DNA of 64,000 nt from NCBI GenBank assembly GCA_000824825.2, contig LM655206.1:78873-142872 (forward strand), given 5' to 3'. Positions 18,168 through 26,486 of this stretch are shown piece by piece. The position numbers and the translations under genes were made by a program. Every line of letters begins with the position of its first letter. Positions within the stretch are counted from its first letter, which is position 1. Below the pieces are notes generated by a model, which saw only the letters and a program-made list of their open reading frames with translations, made no database searches and was not told the DNA's origin. This DNA is from Mesorhizobium sp. ORS 3324. GTDB taxonomy: Bacteria; Pseudomonadota; Alphaproteobacteria; Rhizobiales; Rhizobiaceae.

Positions 18168-19277
18168 TTAACCCCTTGCCGCCGCCAGCGCGCCGGGCAG
18201 TTCCTCGGCGAAGATGTCGAGCTCGTGGTCGAGGCCGACGCTGACCCTGATGCAGCGGTCGAGCCGCGGCGCCATCGGCTTGCGGATGAACACGTCGCGC
18301 GACAGCAGCGCCTGCATCACCTTCAGCGCGAAGGCGCCGTCGCGGTCGCAATCTATGGTGACGAAATTGGTGGCCGAGGGCAGCGGATTCAGGCCGTTCT
18401 CTTCGGCGACCGCCGCGATGCGCCGCCGCCCGGCGTCGACCCGCGCCACCACCGAATGCAGATAGTCCTGGTCGGCGAGCGCCTCGACGCCGGCGATTTG
18501 CGCCATGCGGCTGACGCCATAGTGGTTGCGGATTTTTTCAAAGTCGCGGATCACTTCGCGTTCGGCCACGGCATAGCCGCAGCGAATGCCGGCCAGCCCG
18601 TATGCCTTGGAGAAGGTGCGCATGCGCACGACGTTCGGCCGCGCGACATCGATCGGCGGCAGCGCCGAGGCCGGGCCCAGCTCGCCATAGGCTTCGTCCA
18701 GCACCAGCATGGTGGTCTCCGGCAGCGCCTCGATGAAGCGGATGATCTCCGGTGCCTCCCACCAGCTTCCCATCGGATTGTCCGGATTGGAGAGATAGAC
18801 GAGCGGCGCCTTTTCCCGGCGAACCGCGGCAAGCAGCCCGTCGAGGTCTTCTTTGTCGTTGGCGTAAGGCACGGTCACCAGGCGGCCGCCGACGCCGGCG
18901 ATGTGGAAGTTGAAGGTGGGGTAGGCGCCGAGCGAGGTCACCACCGGGTCGCCCGGCCCGACATACATGCGCGCCACCAGGCCGAGCAGCCCGTCAATGC
19001 CTTCGCCGACGACCACGTTCTCGATGCCGGCATTGTGATGCGCGGCCGCGGCGACCTTCAGGTCGAAATTGTCGGGGTCGCAATACATCCACATGTCGCG
19101 CGCGATGCTCTCCATGCGGGCGATGACGCGCGGTGAGGGACCGAAGCTGCTCTCATTGGCGCCGATGCGCGCGCGAAAAGGCCGCCCGCGATCACGCTCC
19201 TGCGCCTCCGGCCCGACGAACGGCACCGTGGTGGGAAGCGCGCCGATGATCGGCGTAAGGGAAGGGCGCTGGCGCAT
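18168..19277 (-). CDS. HisC-like PLP-dependent aminotransferase
   Basis: The product (369 residues) is a class I/II fold aminotransferase closest in pattern to histidinol-phosphate aminotransferases. It has RIGANESSFGPSP at the N-terminus and PLVYLSNPDNPMGSWW, where the Asn binds PLP. LVLDEAYGEL has the PLP-ring Asp/Tyr. RTFSKAYGLAGIRCGYAVA contains the Schiff-base lysine. The C-terminal RVSVGLDHELDIF carries the substrate-carboxylate Arg. Histidine genes are not adjacent, so aromatic or other amino-acid specificity is equally possible. The ATG at 19277 fits the family N-terminus. Confidence 0.85.
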   Translation of the reverse strand: MRQRPSLTPIIGALPTTVPFVGPEAQERDRGRPFRARIGANESSFGPSPRVIARMESIARDMWMYCDPDNFDLKVAAAAHHNAGIENVVVGEGIDGLLGLVARMYVGPGDPVVTSLGAYPTFNFHIAGVGGRLVTVPYANDKEDLDGLLAAVRREKAPLVYLSNPDNPMGSWWEAPEIIRFIEALPETTMLVLDEAYGELGPASALPPIDVARPNVVRMRTFSKAYGLAGIRCGYAVAEREVIRDFEKIRNHYGVSRMAQIAGVEALADQDYLHSVVARVDAGRRRIAAVAEENGLNPLPSATNFVTIDCDRDGAFALKVMQALLSRDVFIRKPMAPRLDRCIRVSVGLDHELDIFAEELPGALAAARG

Positions 19278-19390
19278 GGCAAAGGCTCGCGTGAGAGGGC
19301 CTTCTTGCTAGCGCGGGCGAGGGGTGGGTGCAAGTTGTGGAAGAGCGTTCAAGACTGGATTCTCCCGGCCGCTTTTGCTAGCGAGACTGG

Positions 19391-21067
19391 ATGAGCAATC
19401 GATTGCCGCCCGCCTGGGCAAAGCACCTCAAGACCAAACCCACGGCGAAGGTGGTACCGCCGAAAGCTGCACCGCCTAAGGGCCACCCGCAGGCCGGTCC
19501 GCCTCGCAGCCAGGCCGACGACATGCTGTTGAGGCAGGCGCTCGAGCTGCAGAAGGAGGAGCGGCTTGAGGAGGCCGAGGGACTTTGTCTGAAGGTTCTG
19601 GAGAGATCGCCGAACCATCCGCTGGCATTTTACATACTGGGAACCCTCGGCGTTGGATACGACAACGAGAAGGCCTTGCGGTATTTCGCTCGGGCGGTCG
19701 GAGAGGAGCCACGGAATCCCTACTACCACCTTAGCCTCGGCGAGGCCTATTTGCAGCTTAGCGAATTTACGCCGGCAATCAGGCACATTCAGCACGCCCT
19801 CGATTTGAAGCCGGATCTGGTGGAAGCGCTTTGCGCCCTGGGTGGTGCCTACAATGCGTTTGACAAGGGAGAAATGGCGCTGCCGCTCTTTGAGAAGGCG
19901 CTCGAGATCGATCGAGATCATCCTCTGGCCCGGTTGGGGTTGCCCAGTGCACTCGCAAGCCTCGGTCGCATGGACGAAGCCGCGGTTCATTTGAAAGGGG
20001 CGATAGAGCGGCGGATCGCGGTACCGGCTGCCTACAATGCATTTGTGCACACACGCAAATTCACGGAAGAGCCGCCGGAACTCGCGGCGATTCTAGCGGA
20101 GATCCGAGATGCGGCCCATGGAGCGGAAGGAGCGGCAACGCTCCACCACGCTGCCGGAAAGTTGCTTAACGACCTCCGTCGCTACAAGGAGGCGATGGAC
20201 CACTTCAAAAAGGGGAACCAGGCCAGGGGCGGAAAATTCGACTTGGGAGGCTACCGTCGCTGGGTCGATGCCATGATCGAGACCTTCACGCCCGAACTGG
20301 TGGCTTCATTGGCCGCTCATGGCAATCCCTCGGAGGTGCCTGTATTCGTGGTCGGCATGCCTCGCTCGGGCACGACGCTGACGGAGCAGATCTGCGCCAG
20401 CCATCCCGATGTTCATGGCGCCGGCGAACTCAGCAAGCTTAGACGAATTGCCAATGCGATAGGCCTCAAGGACGGCTTCGACCCAAACCTCGGCAAATCG
20501 GTCGCAACGATTACTCCGGATCTGACCAGGACTTTGGCCGAGGAGCACCTTTCCTATCTCCGCGAGCGCAGTCCCGCCGCGCTTCGAATCGTCGACAAGA
20601 TGCCTCACAATTTCGAGTTGATCGGCCTGATCGGCATTCTGTTTCCCAATGCGCGCATCATTCATTGTCGCCGCGACGCCATAGACAATTGTATTTCTTG
20701 TTTCGTCCTGCAGTTCAATGAAGCGCACAGCTATAGCGCAGATCTCGAGACGCTGGGGCTCTACTACAGGGAATATGATCGCCTGATGCGGCATTGGAGC
20801 AAGGTCCTTCCGGGGCGCATCTTCGAAAACCAGTATGAGACACTGATCGAAGACCAGGAGGAGCAGTCGCGGCGTCTCATAGATCATCTCGGGCTGCCTT
20901 GGGACGATGCCTGCCTGCGCTTTTTTGAAAGGGATGGGTCGGTAAATACTTTCAGCCGTTGGCAGGTTCGCCAGCCGATCTACAAGTCGTCCGTCAAGCG
21001 CTGGAAGAATTACGAAAGCGAGATTCAGCCTCTGATAGATTCATTAGGCGATCTTGCTGAGGTTTGA
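19391..21067 (+). CDS. TPR-repeat sulfotransferase
   Basis: This 558-residue protein has a basic, proline-rich N-terminus (1-40), tetratricopeptide repeats (about 45-290), and a sulfotransferase domain. The 5'-phosphosulfate loop is VVGMPRSGTTLTEQI (320-334). Later landmarks are RIVDKMPHNFELIGLIG and IIHCRRDAIDNCIS, where Arg/Ser bind the 3'-phosphate of PAPS. The TPR part may recruit a protein or saccharide acceptor. Acceptor identity is unknown; no nodulation genes are near. The gene stands alone, with divergent aminotransferase 113 bp upstream and a long repeat-bearing gap downstream. Confidence 0.9.
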   Translation: MSNRLPPAWAKHLKTKPTAKVVPPKAAPPKGHPQAGPPRSQADDMLLRQALELQKEERLEEAEGLCLKVLERSPNHPLAFYILGTLGVGYDNEKALRYFARAVGEEPRNPYYHLSLGEAYLQLSEFTPAIRHIQHALDLKPDLVEALCALGGAYNAFDKGEMALPLFEKALEIDRDHPLARLGLPSALASLGRMDEAAVHLKGAIERRIAVPAAYNAFVHTRKFTEEPPELAAILAEIRDAAHGAEGAATLHHAAGKLLNDLRRYKEAMDHFKKGNQARGGKFDLGGYRRWVDAMIETFTPELVASLAAHGNPSEVPVFVVGMPRSGTTLTEQICASHPDVHGAGELSKLRRIANAIGLKDGFDPNLGKSVATITPDLTRTLAEEHLSYLRERSPAALRIVDKMPHNFELIGLIGILFPNARIIHCRRDAIDNCISCFVLQFNEAHSYSADLETLGLYYREYDRLMRHWSKVLPGRIFENQYETLIEDQEEQSRRLIDHLGLPWDDACLRFFERDGSVNTFSRWQVRQPIYKSSVKRWKNYESEIQPLIDSLGDLAEV

Positions 21068-21282
21068 CCAGTAGTTTCCAGACTATAGCCGGCTTGTCCC
21101 GGGAGTAGCGCGGTCAATCGCGGCTATGGCTCGGCTCGTCCGCTTGAAGCTCGGTTAAGAGATCGAAGGCAAAAACTGCGGTCGAGCCTTGCCGATACGC
21201 TCTTTCGCCAGCACAGAAATTCCGACTGGATCGGATCGTGCTTCCGTTGGCAAGATCGCAGGCTATGGAGAGCGGCAGTCAG

Positions 21283-21463
21283 GTCGTCATCCTTGGGCGC
21301 AGCGACGCGAAGCGGAGCGAAGACCCAAGGATCCATGCCGTTACCTCAGCCGAGGAGTACAACGGTGCAGAATTCTGGGCCGTGCCGGCGCTTTGATGTC
21401 ACGGCATGGATCCTGGGGTCTGCGCCGCGTCGCTTCGCTCCTTACTTCGCCCCAGGATGACGA
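21283..21463. repeat. MITE-like element (copy 2)
   Basis: GTCGTCATCCTTGGGCGCAG at 21283 is the inverted relative of GCCCCAGGATGACGAAG ending at 21463. It shares the CCATGCCGT...CACGGCATGGATCCTGGGGTC core with the 15381-15594 element but differs in its outer flanks. The remaining parts of 21068-21664 contain no supported gene. Confidence 0.85.
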
Positions 21464-21611
21464 AGCTGTGAGGCTCCGACCAATTCCGAACGTTTAAGTG
21501 GGTTCACCGAAACGAGCCGCCAAATCTTGGCCGACATGTCTGCGACCTGTCGGAATTAACCCGCTTGCGAATGCAGCATTGCGCAAACGGCGCCTCGGGT
21601 GCTGCCAGAAA

Positions 21612-21641
21612 AGAAAAAACCCGGCGGTTGCCCGCCGGGTT
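21612..21641 (-). terminator. Intrinsic terminator of the first porin gene
   Basis: AACCCGGCGG (21618-21627), loop TTGC and CCGCCGGGTT (21632-21641) form a perfect stem. AAAAAA on its left is the T-run on the minus strand. It lies 24 bp past the porin stop. Confidence 0.92.
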
Positions 21642-21664
21642 CGATTTCAGTCAGACGCTGCTGA

Positions 21665-22825
21665 TTAGAACGAGCGCTGGAAGCGGAGGAGACCGCCGAC
21701 GCTGTTCTTCTTGTCAGCATTGGTCCAGTTCACATTGGTGAAGCTGGCCGGATCGTTGAAGTGACCATAGTGGTCGTAGTCAACTTCAGCCGTGACCGTG
21801 AAGCCGGGAACGATGTCGTAGGCGACGTTCGCAGCCACGCCATAGTTCTTGTCGTCGTCGCCCGACACCTGGAGGTTGAACGACGTCTTCTCGTTGAACT
21901 TGTAGGTGCCGCCGACCCACCAGGCCCAGTTGCCGCCCCACTGCTTGTAGAAGCCGCGGCCGTGAGCAGGAATGGCGTTGGTCGGATCGTTCAGGTTGTC
22001 GTCCGAACCGTAGCCGAACATGCCGAACAGCGAGATCGCGTCGTTGACGGTGACGTCCAAGCGGACCTTGCCCGCCCACTCTTCGTAGTTGCTGTCGTAA
22101 GCAACGACACCGGTGATGGCGCCCCAGCCCTGCGTGTACTTCACGCCGCCGACGACATGTGGAACGTAGCTGTCGATCGTGCCGACCTGGCCAGCGCCTT
22201 CTTCGAGCGAGACCACCGCCGAGAAGCCGTTGCCGGCGTCGAAGTAGTACTGCACGACATTGGTGTCGAAATCGCCGTAGGGAACGATCGTGTCCTGGAT
22301 GACGTTGCCGGCATAGCCGATGAAGGTGTTGAAGGCCGATTCGTCCTTACCGACGCGGAGACCACCGAGCTGGATCCAGGCGAAGTTTAGCGAAACGCCC
22401 TTGAAGCCGGCACCTTTGTCGGCATAGTTGGTGGTGGCGTAGGCGTTGTGGTTGCCGAAGTTGAAGCGGGTCTCGGTATAGGTCTTCAACGTGCCGAGCT
22501 CGGTCTCCTGGCCGGTCCAGGTCTTCAGCGTAAAGCGGGCCTGCTTGTACCAGGTGCTGTGGACGTCGCCATCCTGGTGATCAAACGCCTTCGCACCGTC
22601 GAACGAGCCGACGTCGCCGAGGCCGATGTCGTAACGGACATAGCCGCCGATGCGCAGGCAGGTTTCGGTGCCGGGGATGTAGAAGTAGCCCGAGCCGTAC
22701 ACGTCGCAGATCTTGACGTATTCAGCCGGTTCCGGCTCGGCGACGGTCACCGCGTCGGCGGCGCGGGCGCCGGAAACTGCGATCAGGGCCGCAGCTGAGC
22801 CGAGAAGAAGGCTCTTGATGTTCAT
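21665..22825 (-). CDS. Omp2-type (Porin_2) outer-membrane porin, copy 1
   Basis: The 386-residue product has a signal peptide (MNIKSLLLGSAAALIAVSGARA), then the Porin_2 start AEYVKICDVYGSGYFYIPGT with two cysteines shared with Brucella Omp2 porins. It ends in Phe (LLRFQRSF), the outer-membrane assembly signal. Repeated beta-strands such as NAYATTNY and FGMFGYGSDD are typical of a 16-strand trimeric porin. The start at 22825 lies behind GGAGGTCAG. It is a paralogue of the porin at 23799, with an identical first 59 codons but diverged loops. The Gly-rich terminator downstream and an intergenic region of about 440 bp upstream suggest single-gene expression. Confidence 0.95.
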   Translation of the reverse strand: MNIKSLLLGSAAALIAVSGARAADAVTVAEPEPAEYVKICDVYGSGYFYIPGTETCLRIGGYVRYDIGLGDVGSFDGAKAFDHQDGDVHSTWYKQARFTLKTWTGQETELGTLKTYTETRFNFGNHNAYATTNYADKGAGFKGVSLNFAWIQLGGLRVGKDESAFNTFIGYAGNVIQDTIVPYGDFDTNVVQYYFDAGNGFSAVVSLEEGAGQVGTIDSYVPHVVGGVKYTQGWGAITGVVAYDSNYEEWAGKVRLDVTVNDAISLFGMFGYGSDDNLNDPTNAIPAHGRGFYKQWGGNWAWWVGGTYKFNEKTSFNLQVSGDDDKNYGVAANVAYDIVPGFTVTAEVDYDHYGHFNDPASFTNVNWTNADKKNSVGGLLRFQRSF

Positions 22826-22842
22826 TTTCTGACCTCCAGTCA
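22650..22842 (-). repeat. 193-bp perfect inverted repeat, left copy (porin 5' end)
   Basis: These 193 bp are identical in reverse orientation to 23782-23974. They run from the TGACTGGAGGTCAG leader through the signal sequence and first mature residues. Beyond them the two genes diverge at synonymous and then non-synonymous sites. Confidence 0.9.
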
Positions 22843-23267
22843 AAAGTTAAAAAACGGGTCTGGGTATTTTTTGCTGAAGGACAGCGTTCCCTGCCCCATC
22901 CCCACTTACCGAAAAAGATGCGCACCGCGCCGCTCCTTCGAACGTGACCTTTACCCAGGCGGCGGCGGCGTTCAACCACGATCGTATCGGCGGAAGCCCT
23001 GTCCGGACGCTATCCCCGGACGTTGTTGCACAAATGACACGATTTGGCCTCACTCCGAAAGTTCTCATTAACCATTAAGGCCTTGCAGCCGGTCGAATCC
23101 GGCGACCAGCGGCCGAAATTGCGGCGCCAGCTGCGAGTCGCCAGGCAGGGAATCGCCATGGAATCGCCGTATGCTGCTAAATGTCTTCCGGCCCGTGCCG
23201 AATTTTCGGCGATTATGGCGCCGGCTTGTTGATTGTGCCCGCGCTTTTCTTTATCCAGCGGCGCGAC
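22826..23267. other. Long porin upstream region without a gene
   Basis: No supported ORF in 442 bp. It should contain the minus-strand porin promoter with a long leader and, on the right, the promoter of tRNA-Ser. A TTAACCATTAA near 23069 is the most AT-rich point. GAATCGCC occurs twice near 23151-23167. Confidence 0.45.
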
Positions 23268-23358
23268 GGAGAGGTGGCCGAGTGGTCGAAGGCGCTCCCC
23301 TGCTAAGGGAGTAGAGGTCAAAAGCTTCTCGTGGGTTCGAATCCCATCCTCTCCGCCA
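23268..23358 (+). tRNA. tRNA-Ser (anticodon GCU)
   Basis: The acceptor stem GGAGAGG (23268-23274) pairs with CCTCTCC (23348-23354), followed by G and an encoded CCA (23356-23358). The D arm is GGCCGAGTGGTCGAAGGC. The anticodon loop CTGCTAA has GCT at 23302-23304, flanked by CTCCC/GGGAG. A long type-II variable arm is present, and the T loop reads GGTTCGAATCC. It decodes AGC and AGU. Confidence 0.96.
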
Positions 23359-23438
23359 CCCTACGCCCTGCGGGCTTCGGGTGGCAGGCCACCCGGGGCC
23401 GTCAGGGCGTAGGGTGTCGCCCGAAGCTACGAAGTAGC
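23357..23438 (+). other. Stem-loops between tRNA-Ser and the GIY-YIG gene
   Basis: CACCCTACGCCCTG (23357-23370) pairs with CAGGGCGTAGGGTG (23403-23416) with an inner GGGTGG/CCACCC stem. The first arm overlaps the last bases of the tRNA CCA. A second hairpin, GCTAC-GAA-GTAGC (23426-23438), lies directly before the AGGGGGAC ribosome-binding site of the GIY-YIG gene. The structures could process the tRNA end or mark a mobile boundary. Confidence 0.75.
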
Positions 23439-23449
23439 GTAGGGGGACT

Positions 23450-23701
23450 ATGTGGTACGTCTATTTCCTTCAGCTGCATAACGATGACGTCTATGTCGGC
23501 TCGACCAATGACCTCCGACGACGTTTCGCATCGCATCAATCGGGCTATGTGAGTTCGACCAAGGCTCATCTCCCTGTGACCTTGAAGGCCTACGTTGCAG
23601 TTGAAACCGAGGCCCACGCACCGGAACTCGAGCGATATTTCAAGACCGGATCGGGCAAGGCCTTCGCGAGCAAGCGTTTTTGGCCGGTAGGGCCTGATTG
23701 A
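23450..23701 (+). CDS. Small GIY-YIG nuclease-domain protein
   Basis: This 83-residue protein is a minimal GIY-YIG domain. MWYVYFLQLHNDDVYVGSTNDLRRRFASHQSG supplies the YVYFL/VYVGST strands, with the conserved Tyr, Arg24 or Arg25 and His29. TLKAYVAVETEAHAPELERYFKTGSGKAFASKRF includes the metal-binding Glu. No DNA-recognition domain is attached. The gene starts 92 bp after the tRNA-Ser CCA end behind AGGGGGAC and a small hairpin. Nuclease activity is likely but the target is unknown. Small proteins of this family often occur as isolated, scattered genes. Confidence 0.9.
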   Translation: MWYVYFLQLHNDDVYVGSTNDLRRRFASHQSGYVSSTKAHLPVTLKAYVAVETEAHAPELERYFKTGSGKAFASKRFWPVGPD

Positions 23702-23781
23702 TGGACATAGGACTTATCTATTTGAAATAAAAAGAAAAACAGCGCCAGGATCTGGTTTTCACTGACCTCTGCTTGCGATTC

Positions 23782-23974
23782 TGACTGGAGGTCAGAAAAT
23801 GAACATCAAGAGCCTTCTTCTCGGCTCAGCTGCGGCCCTGATCGCAGTTTCCGGCGCCCGCGCCGCCGACGCGGTGACCGTCGCCGAGCCGGAACCGGCT
23901 GAATACGTCAAGATCTGCGACGTGTACGGCTCGGGCTACTTCTACATCCCCGGCACCGAAACCTGCCTGCGCAT
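23782..23974 (+). repeat. 193-bp perfect inverted repeat, right copy (porin 5' end)
   Basis: Identical in reverse orientation to 22650-22842. The two copies enclose a 939-bp spacer carrying tRNA-Ser and the GIY-YIG gene. Confidence 0.9.
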
Positions 23975-24902
23975 TGGCGGCTATGTCCGTTATGATGCTT
24001 CCTTCGGTCAGGAGGGCTCGTTCGACGGGCGTCATAACGTTCGCGATCACATGGACGGCAGCTTGAACGACGCGTGGAACAAGCATGCCCGCTTCACGCT
24101 GAAGACCTGGACCGGTCAGGAGACCGAGCTTGGCACGTTGAAGACCTTCACCGAGACCCGCTTCAACTATACCGACGGATCGCAGAGTGGAACTACGCTG
24201 AATTTCGCCTGGATCCAGCTCGGTGGCCTGCGCGTCGGTGCTGACGAGTCGGCCTTCAACACCTTCAGCGGCTACGCCGGCAACGTCATCCAGGATACGC
24301 TGGTTCCCTACGGCGGCTTCGAAACCAACGTGGTCCAGTACTACTTCGATGCCGGCAATGGCTTCTCGGCCGTGGTCTCGCTCGAAGAAGGATCCGACCC
24401 GAGCAGTGATGCCATCGTGATTCCTGATGGTGTGATCGACAGCTACGTGCCGAACGTTGTCGGCGGCGTGAAGTACACGCAGGGCTGGGGCGCCATCACC
24501 GGCGTGGTTGCCTATGACAGCAACTGGGAAGAGTGGGCTGGCAAGGTTCGCTTGGACGTGAACGCGACCGACGCGCTGTCGCTGTTCATCATGGCGGGCT
24601 ACGGTTCGGATGAGAACGTCAGCCGCAACTTCTTCAAGCAGTGGGGCGGCAACTGGGCTGTGTGGGGTGGCGGCACCTACAAGTTCAACGAGAAGACCTC
24701 GTTCAACGTCCAGGCTTCCTATGATGACTCGAAGAACTTCGGCCTCGCGGCCAACGTTGCTTACGACATCGTTCCCGGCCTGACGATCACGGCTGAAGTT
24801 GACTGGGCTCACGCCACCAAGTTCGGCGAAAGCTGGACGGGCATCCCGGCCGGCAAGAACAACGCCGTTGGCGGCATCATCCGCTTCCAGCGCACCTTCT
24901 AA
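23799..24902 (+). CDS. Omp2-type (Porin_2) outer-membrane porin, copy 2
   Basis: This 367-residue porin shares its ribosome-binding site, signal peptide and first 59 codons with the 21665-22825 gene in inverted orientation. It keeps long stretches such as ARFTLKTWTGQETELGTLKT and WGAITGVVAYDSN. It lacks the NHNAYATTNYADKGAGFKG-type insert and the proline-rich loop of copy 1, and has its own loop EEGSDPSSDAIVIPDG. It ends IIRFQRTF with the terminal Phe. The changes fall in predicted surface loops, consistent with different pore or surface properties. The upstream TGACCTC...GAGGTCA pair could form a leader hairpin. Confidence 0.95.
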   Translation: MNIKSLLLGSAAALIAVSGARAADAVTVAEPEPAEYVKICDVYGSGYFYIPGTETCLRIGGYVRYDASFGQEGSFDGRHNVRDHMDGSLNDAWNKHARFTLKTWTGQETELGTLKTFTETRFNYTDGSQSGTTLNFAWIQLGGLRVGADESAFNTFSGYAGNVIQDTLVPYGGFETNVVQYYFDAGNGFSAVVSLEEGSDPSSDAIVIPDGVIDSYVPNVVGGVKYTQGWGAITGVVAYDSNWEEWAGKVRLDVNATDALSLFIMAGYGSDENVSRNFFKQWGGNWAVWGGGTYKFNEKTSFNVQASYDDSKNFGLAANVAYDIVPGLTITAEVDWAHATKFGESWTGIPAGKNNAVGGIIRFQRTF

Positions 24903-25145
24903 GGGCTGGAATTACACAGGTGAAATCCAGCCCGGGCGCCTCAACGTCCGGGCTGTTTCGTTTTCCAGACTGGGTGAGGGCAAACGAGGGAAGAGAAGGG
25001 GGTACTGGTAGCTGAGGTCCGTGAAAATGGTTTCGTGGGATCCGCCGCTGAGGTGGATGAAATCGTTTTGTCGGACAAAAACTCTTGAAAGGACGCTTCC
25101 GAGCGGATAGCTGTGCCTATCCACTTGGGGGTGTGGTCAAAAAAA

Positions 25146-26216
25146 ATGACGAACGAAGCGATTCAAGAGGGGGGGTCCTCTGGTCACTTTGCGGTTTTTT
25201 CTTCTCAGAATTCGAAGTTTAGGTACACCTACAACAAGATCATAGAAGTAAAATCCTATAGGATCGGGGAGCTTTTTGCAGCATATCGGGACATACTCTG
25301 GGATGACGGGCGGCATAAATACAATGTCAGCTCTTTCATCGGTGAAATAGACGAGATCCTTCTCGGAGAACGTTTCAGCACCTTTGACCAGAATACCCTG
25401 GACAACCTCATCGGCACCTTGCGCCAGCGCGGGAACAGCAACGCAACCATCAATCGCAAGATGGCTGCTCTCAGCAAACTGCTGCGCAAGGCTCACAAGA
25501 TGGGGGATATCCACAGCCTGCCCGAATTCCGCCGCCAGAAGGAGCGGGCGGGGCGGATTCGTTTCCTCGAAAGGGACGAAGAGGCGAGGCTGTTCGCCGC
25601 CATAAAGAGCCGCAGTGAGGATGCCTACAGGCTTTCCGTCTTTCTTGTCGACACCGGCTGCCGTCTCGGCGAGGCGCTCGGCCTGATCTGGAATGACATC
25701 CAGGAACATCGCGTCTCCTTCTGGATCACCAAGTCCGGCCGCAGCCGCACCATTCCGATGACCGAGCGGGTCAAGGAGGTGATCAAGCTGCCGCCGACCA
25801 CCGAAGGCCGCCGGCCGAAGGGTCCGTACGCCATGCTGACCCAGGCGCAGTACCGCGCCATCTGGAACGAGGCGAAGACGGAAGTCGGTCTCGGCGCCGA
25901 CGAGCAGGTGGTGCCGCATATCCTGCGCCACACGTGCGCCTCGCGCCTGGTCCAGGGCGGAATCGACATAAGGCGCGTGCAGATGTGGCTCGGCCACCAG
26001 ACGCTGGCGATGACGATGCGCTATGCGCACCTCGCCACCAACGACCTCGACGGCTGCGTCGTCGTGCTGGAAAAGCCGCGCGCTGATGACGCGCCGCGCC
26101 AGGCGGAGACTTCAGTGTTTGCGTCTCCGTTGACCACGGCGTCGCCGTCAAAGCCGGCGCGCAAACCAAAAGGCGAGGCGGCTACGGTCAAGGCGCCGGC
26201 AAGAGTTCCAAGGTGA
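25146..26216 (+). CDS. Tyrosine recombinase (phage-type integrase)
   Basis: The catalytic set is complete. Numbered from an alternative start at 25113, it is Arg184 (DTGCRLGEALGL), Lys207, His269 and Arg272 (HILRHTCASRLVQ), His295 (WLGHQT) and nucleophile Tyr304 (TMRYAHL). An N-terminal SAM-like domain (TLDNLIGTLRQRGNSNATINRKMAAL) precedes it. The ATG at 25146 yields 356 residues; 25113 would give 367. The C-terminal 55 residues are a low-complexity Ala/Pro/Lys tail. Base composition shifts sharply inside the gene: my count is about 40% GC in 25141-25260 and about 69% in 25741-25860. No excisionase or element genes are adjacent. Confidence 0.9.
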   Translation: MTNEAIQEGGSSGHFAVFSSQNSKFRYTYNKIIEVKSYRIGELFAAYRDILWDDGRHKYNVSSFIGEIDEILLGERFSTFDQNTLDNLIGTLRQRGNSNATINRKMAALSKLLRKAHKMGDIHSLPEFRRQKERAGRIRFLERDEEARLFAAIKSRSEDAYRLSVFLVDTGCRLGEALGLIWNDIQEHRVSFWITKSGRSRTIPMTERVKEVIKLPPTTEGRRPKGPYAMLTQAQYRAIWNEAKTEVGLGADEQVVPHILRHTCASRLVQGGIDIRRVQMWLGHQTLAMTMRYAHLATNDLDGCVVVLEKPRADDAPRQAETSVFASPLTTASPSKPARKPKGEAATVKAPARVPR

Positions 26217-26230
26217 AGTAGCTCTGATTC

Positions 26231-26420
26231 CCCTTCTCCCCTTGTCTTGTGGGAGAAGGTGGCCGCGAAGCGGCCGGATGAGGGGTGCTGGAAGGATCTC
26301 GGCCTGGCAGGATTAAGCGCTTGGGATTGTTCAATTTTCGAGGTCGCTCTCCGCTGGAACACCCCTTATCCGTCTCGGCGCTACGCGCCGATCCACCTTC
26401 TCCCGGGGAGAAGGAAGGGG
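26231..26420. repeat. Complete copy of the window-edge palindromic element
   Basis: CCTTCTCCCC at the left end and GGGGAGAAGG at the right form the outer arms. CGGATGAGGGGTGCTGG near 26275 pairs with ACACCCCTTATCCG near 26360. The small hairpins GGCCGCGAAGCGGCC and CGGCGCTACGCGCCG flank the centre. It separates the convergent recombinase and hydrolase genes. Confidence 0.85.
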
Positions 26421-26486
26421 CGTTATTGCCCGCCGAACCTGTCTGTACTGCCGCAGCACCCCGACACCCGGTTCTGATCTCCGGTT

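Noticed and set aside
21665-24902. Porin pair as assembly duplication error
   Set aside because: The genes differ in length and loops and diverge beyond 193 bp, so both are genuine paralogues.
23268-25146. tRNA-Ser as integration site of the tyrosine recombinase
   Set aside because: I found no second copy of the tRNA 3' end near the recombinase, and a porin gene lies between. A decayed island cannot be excluded, but no att repeat is visible.
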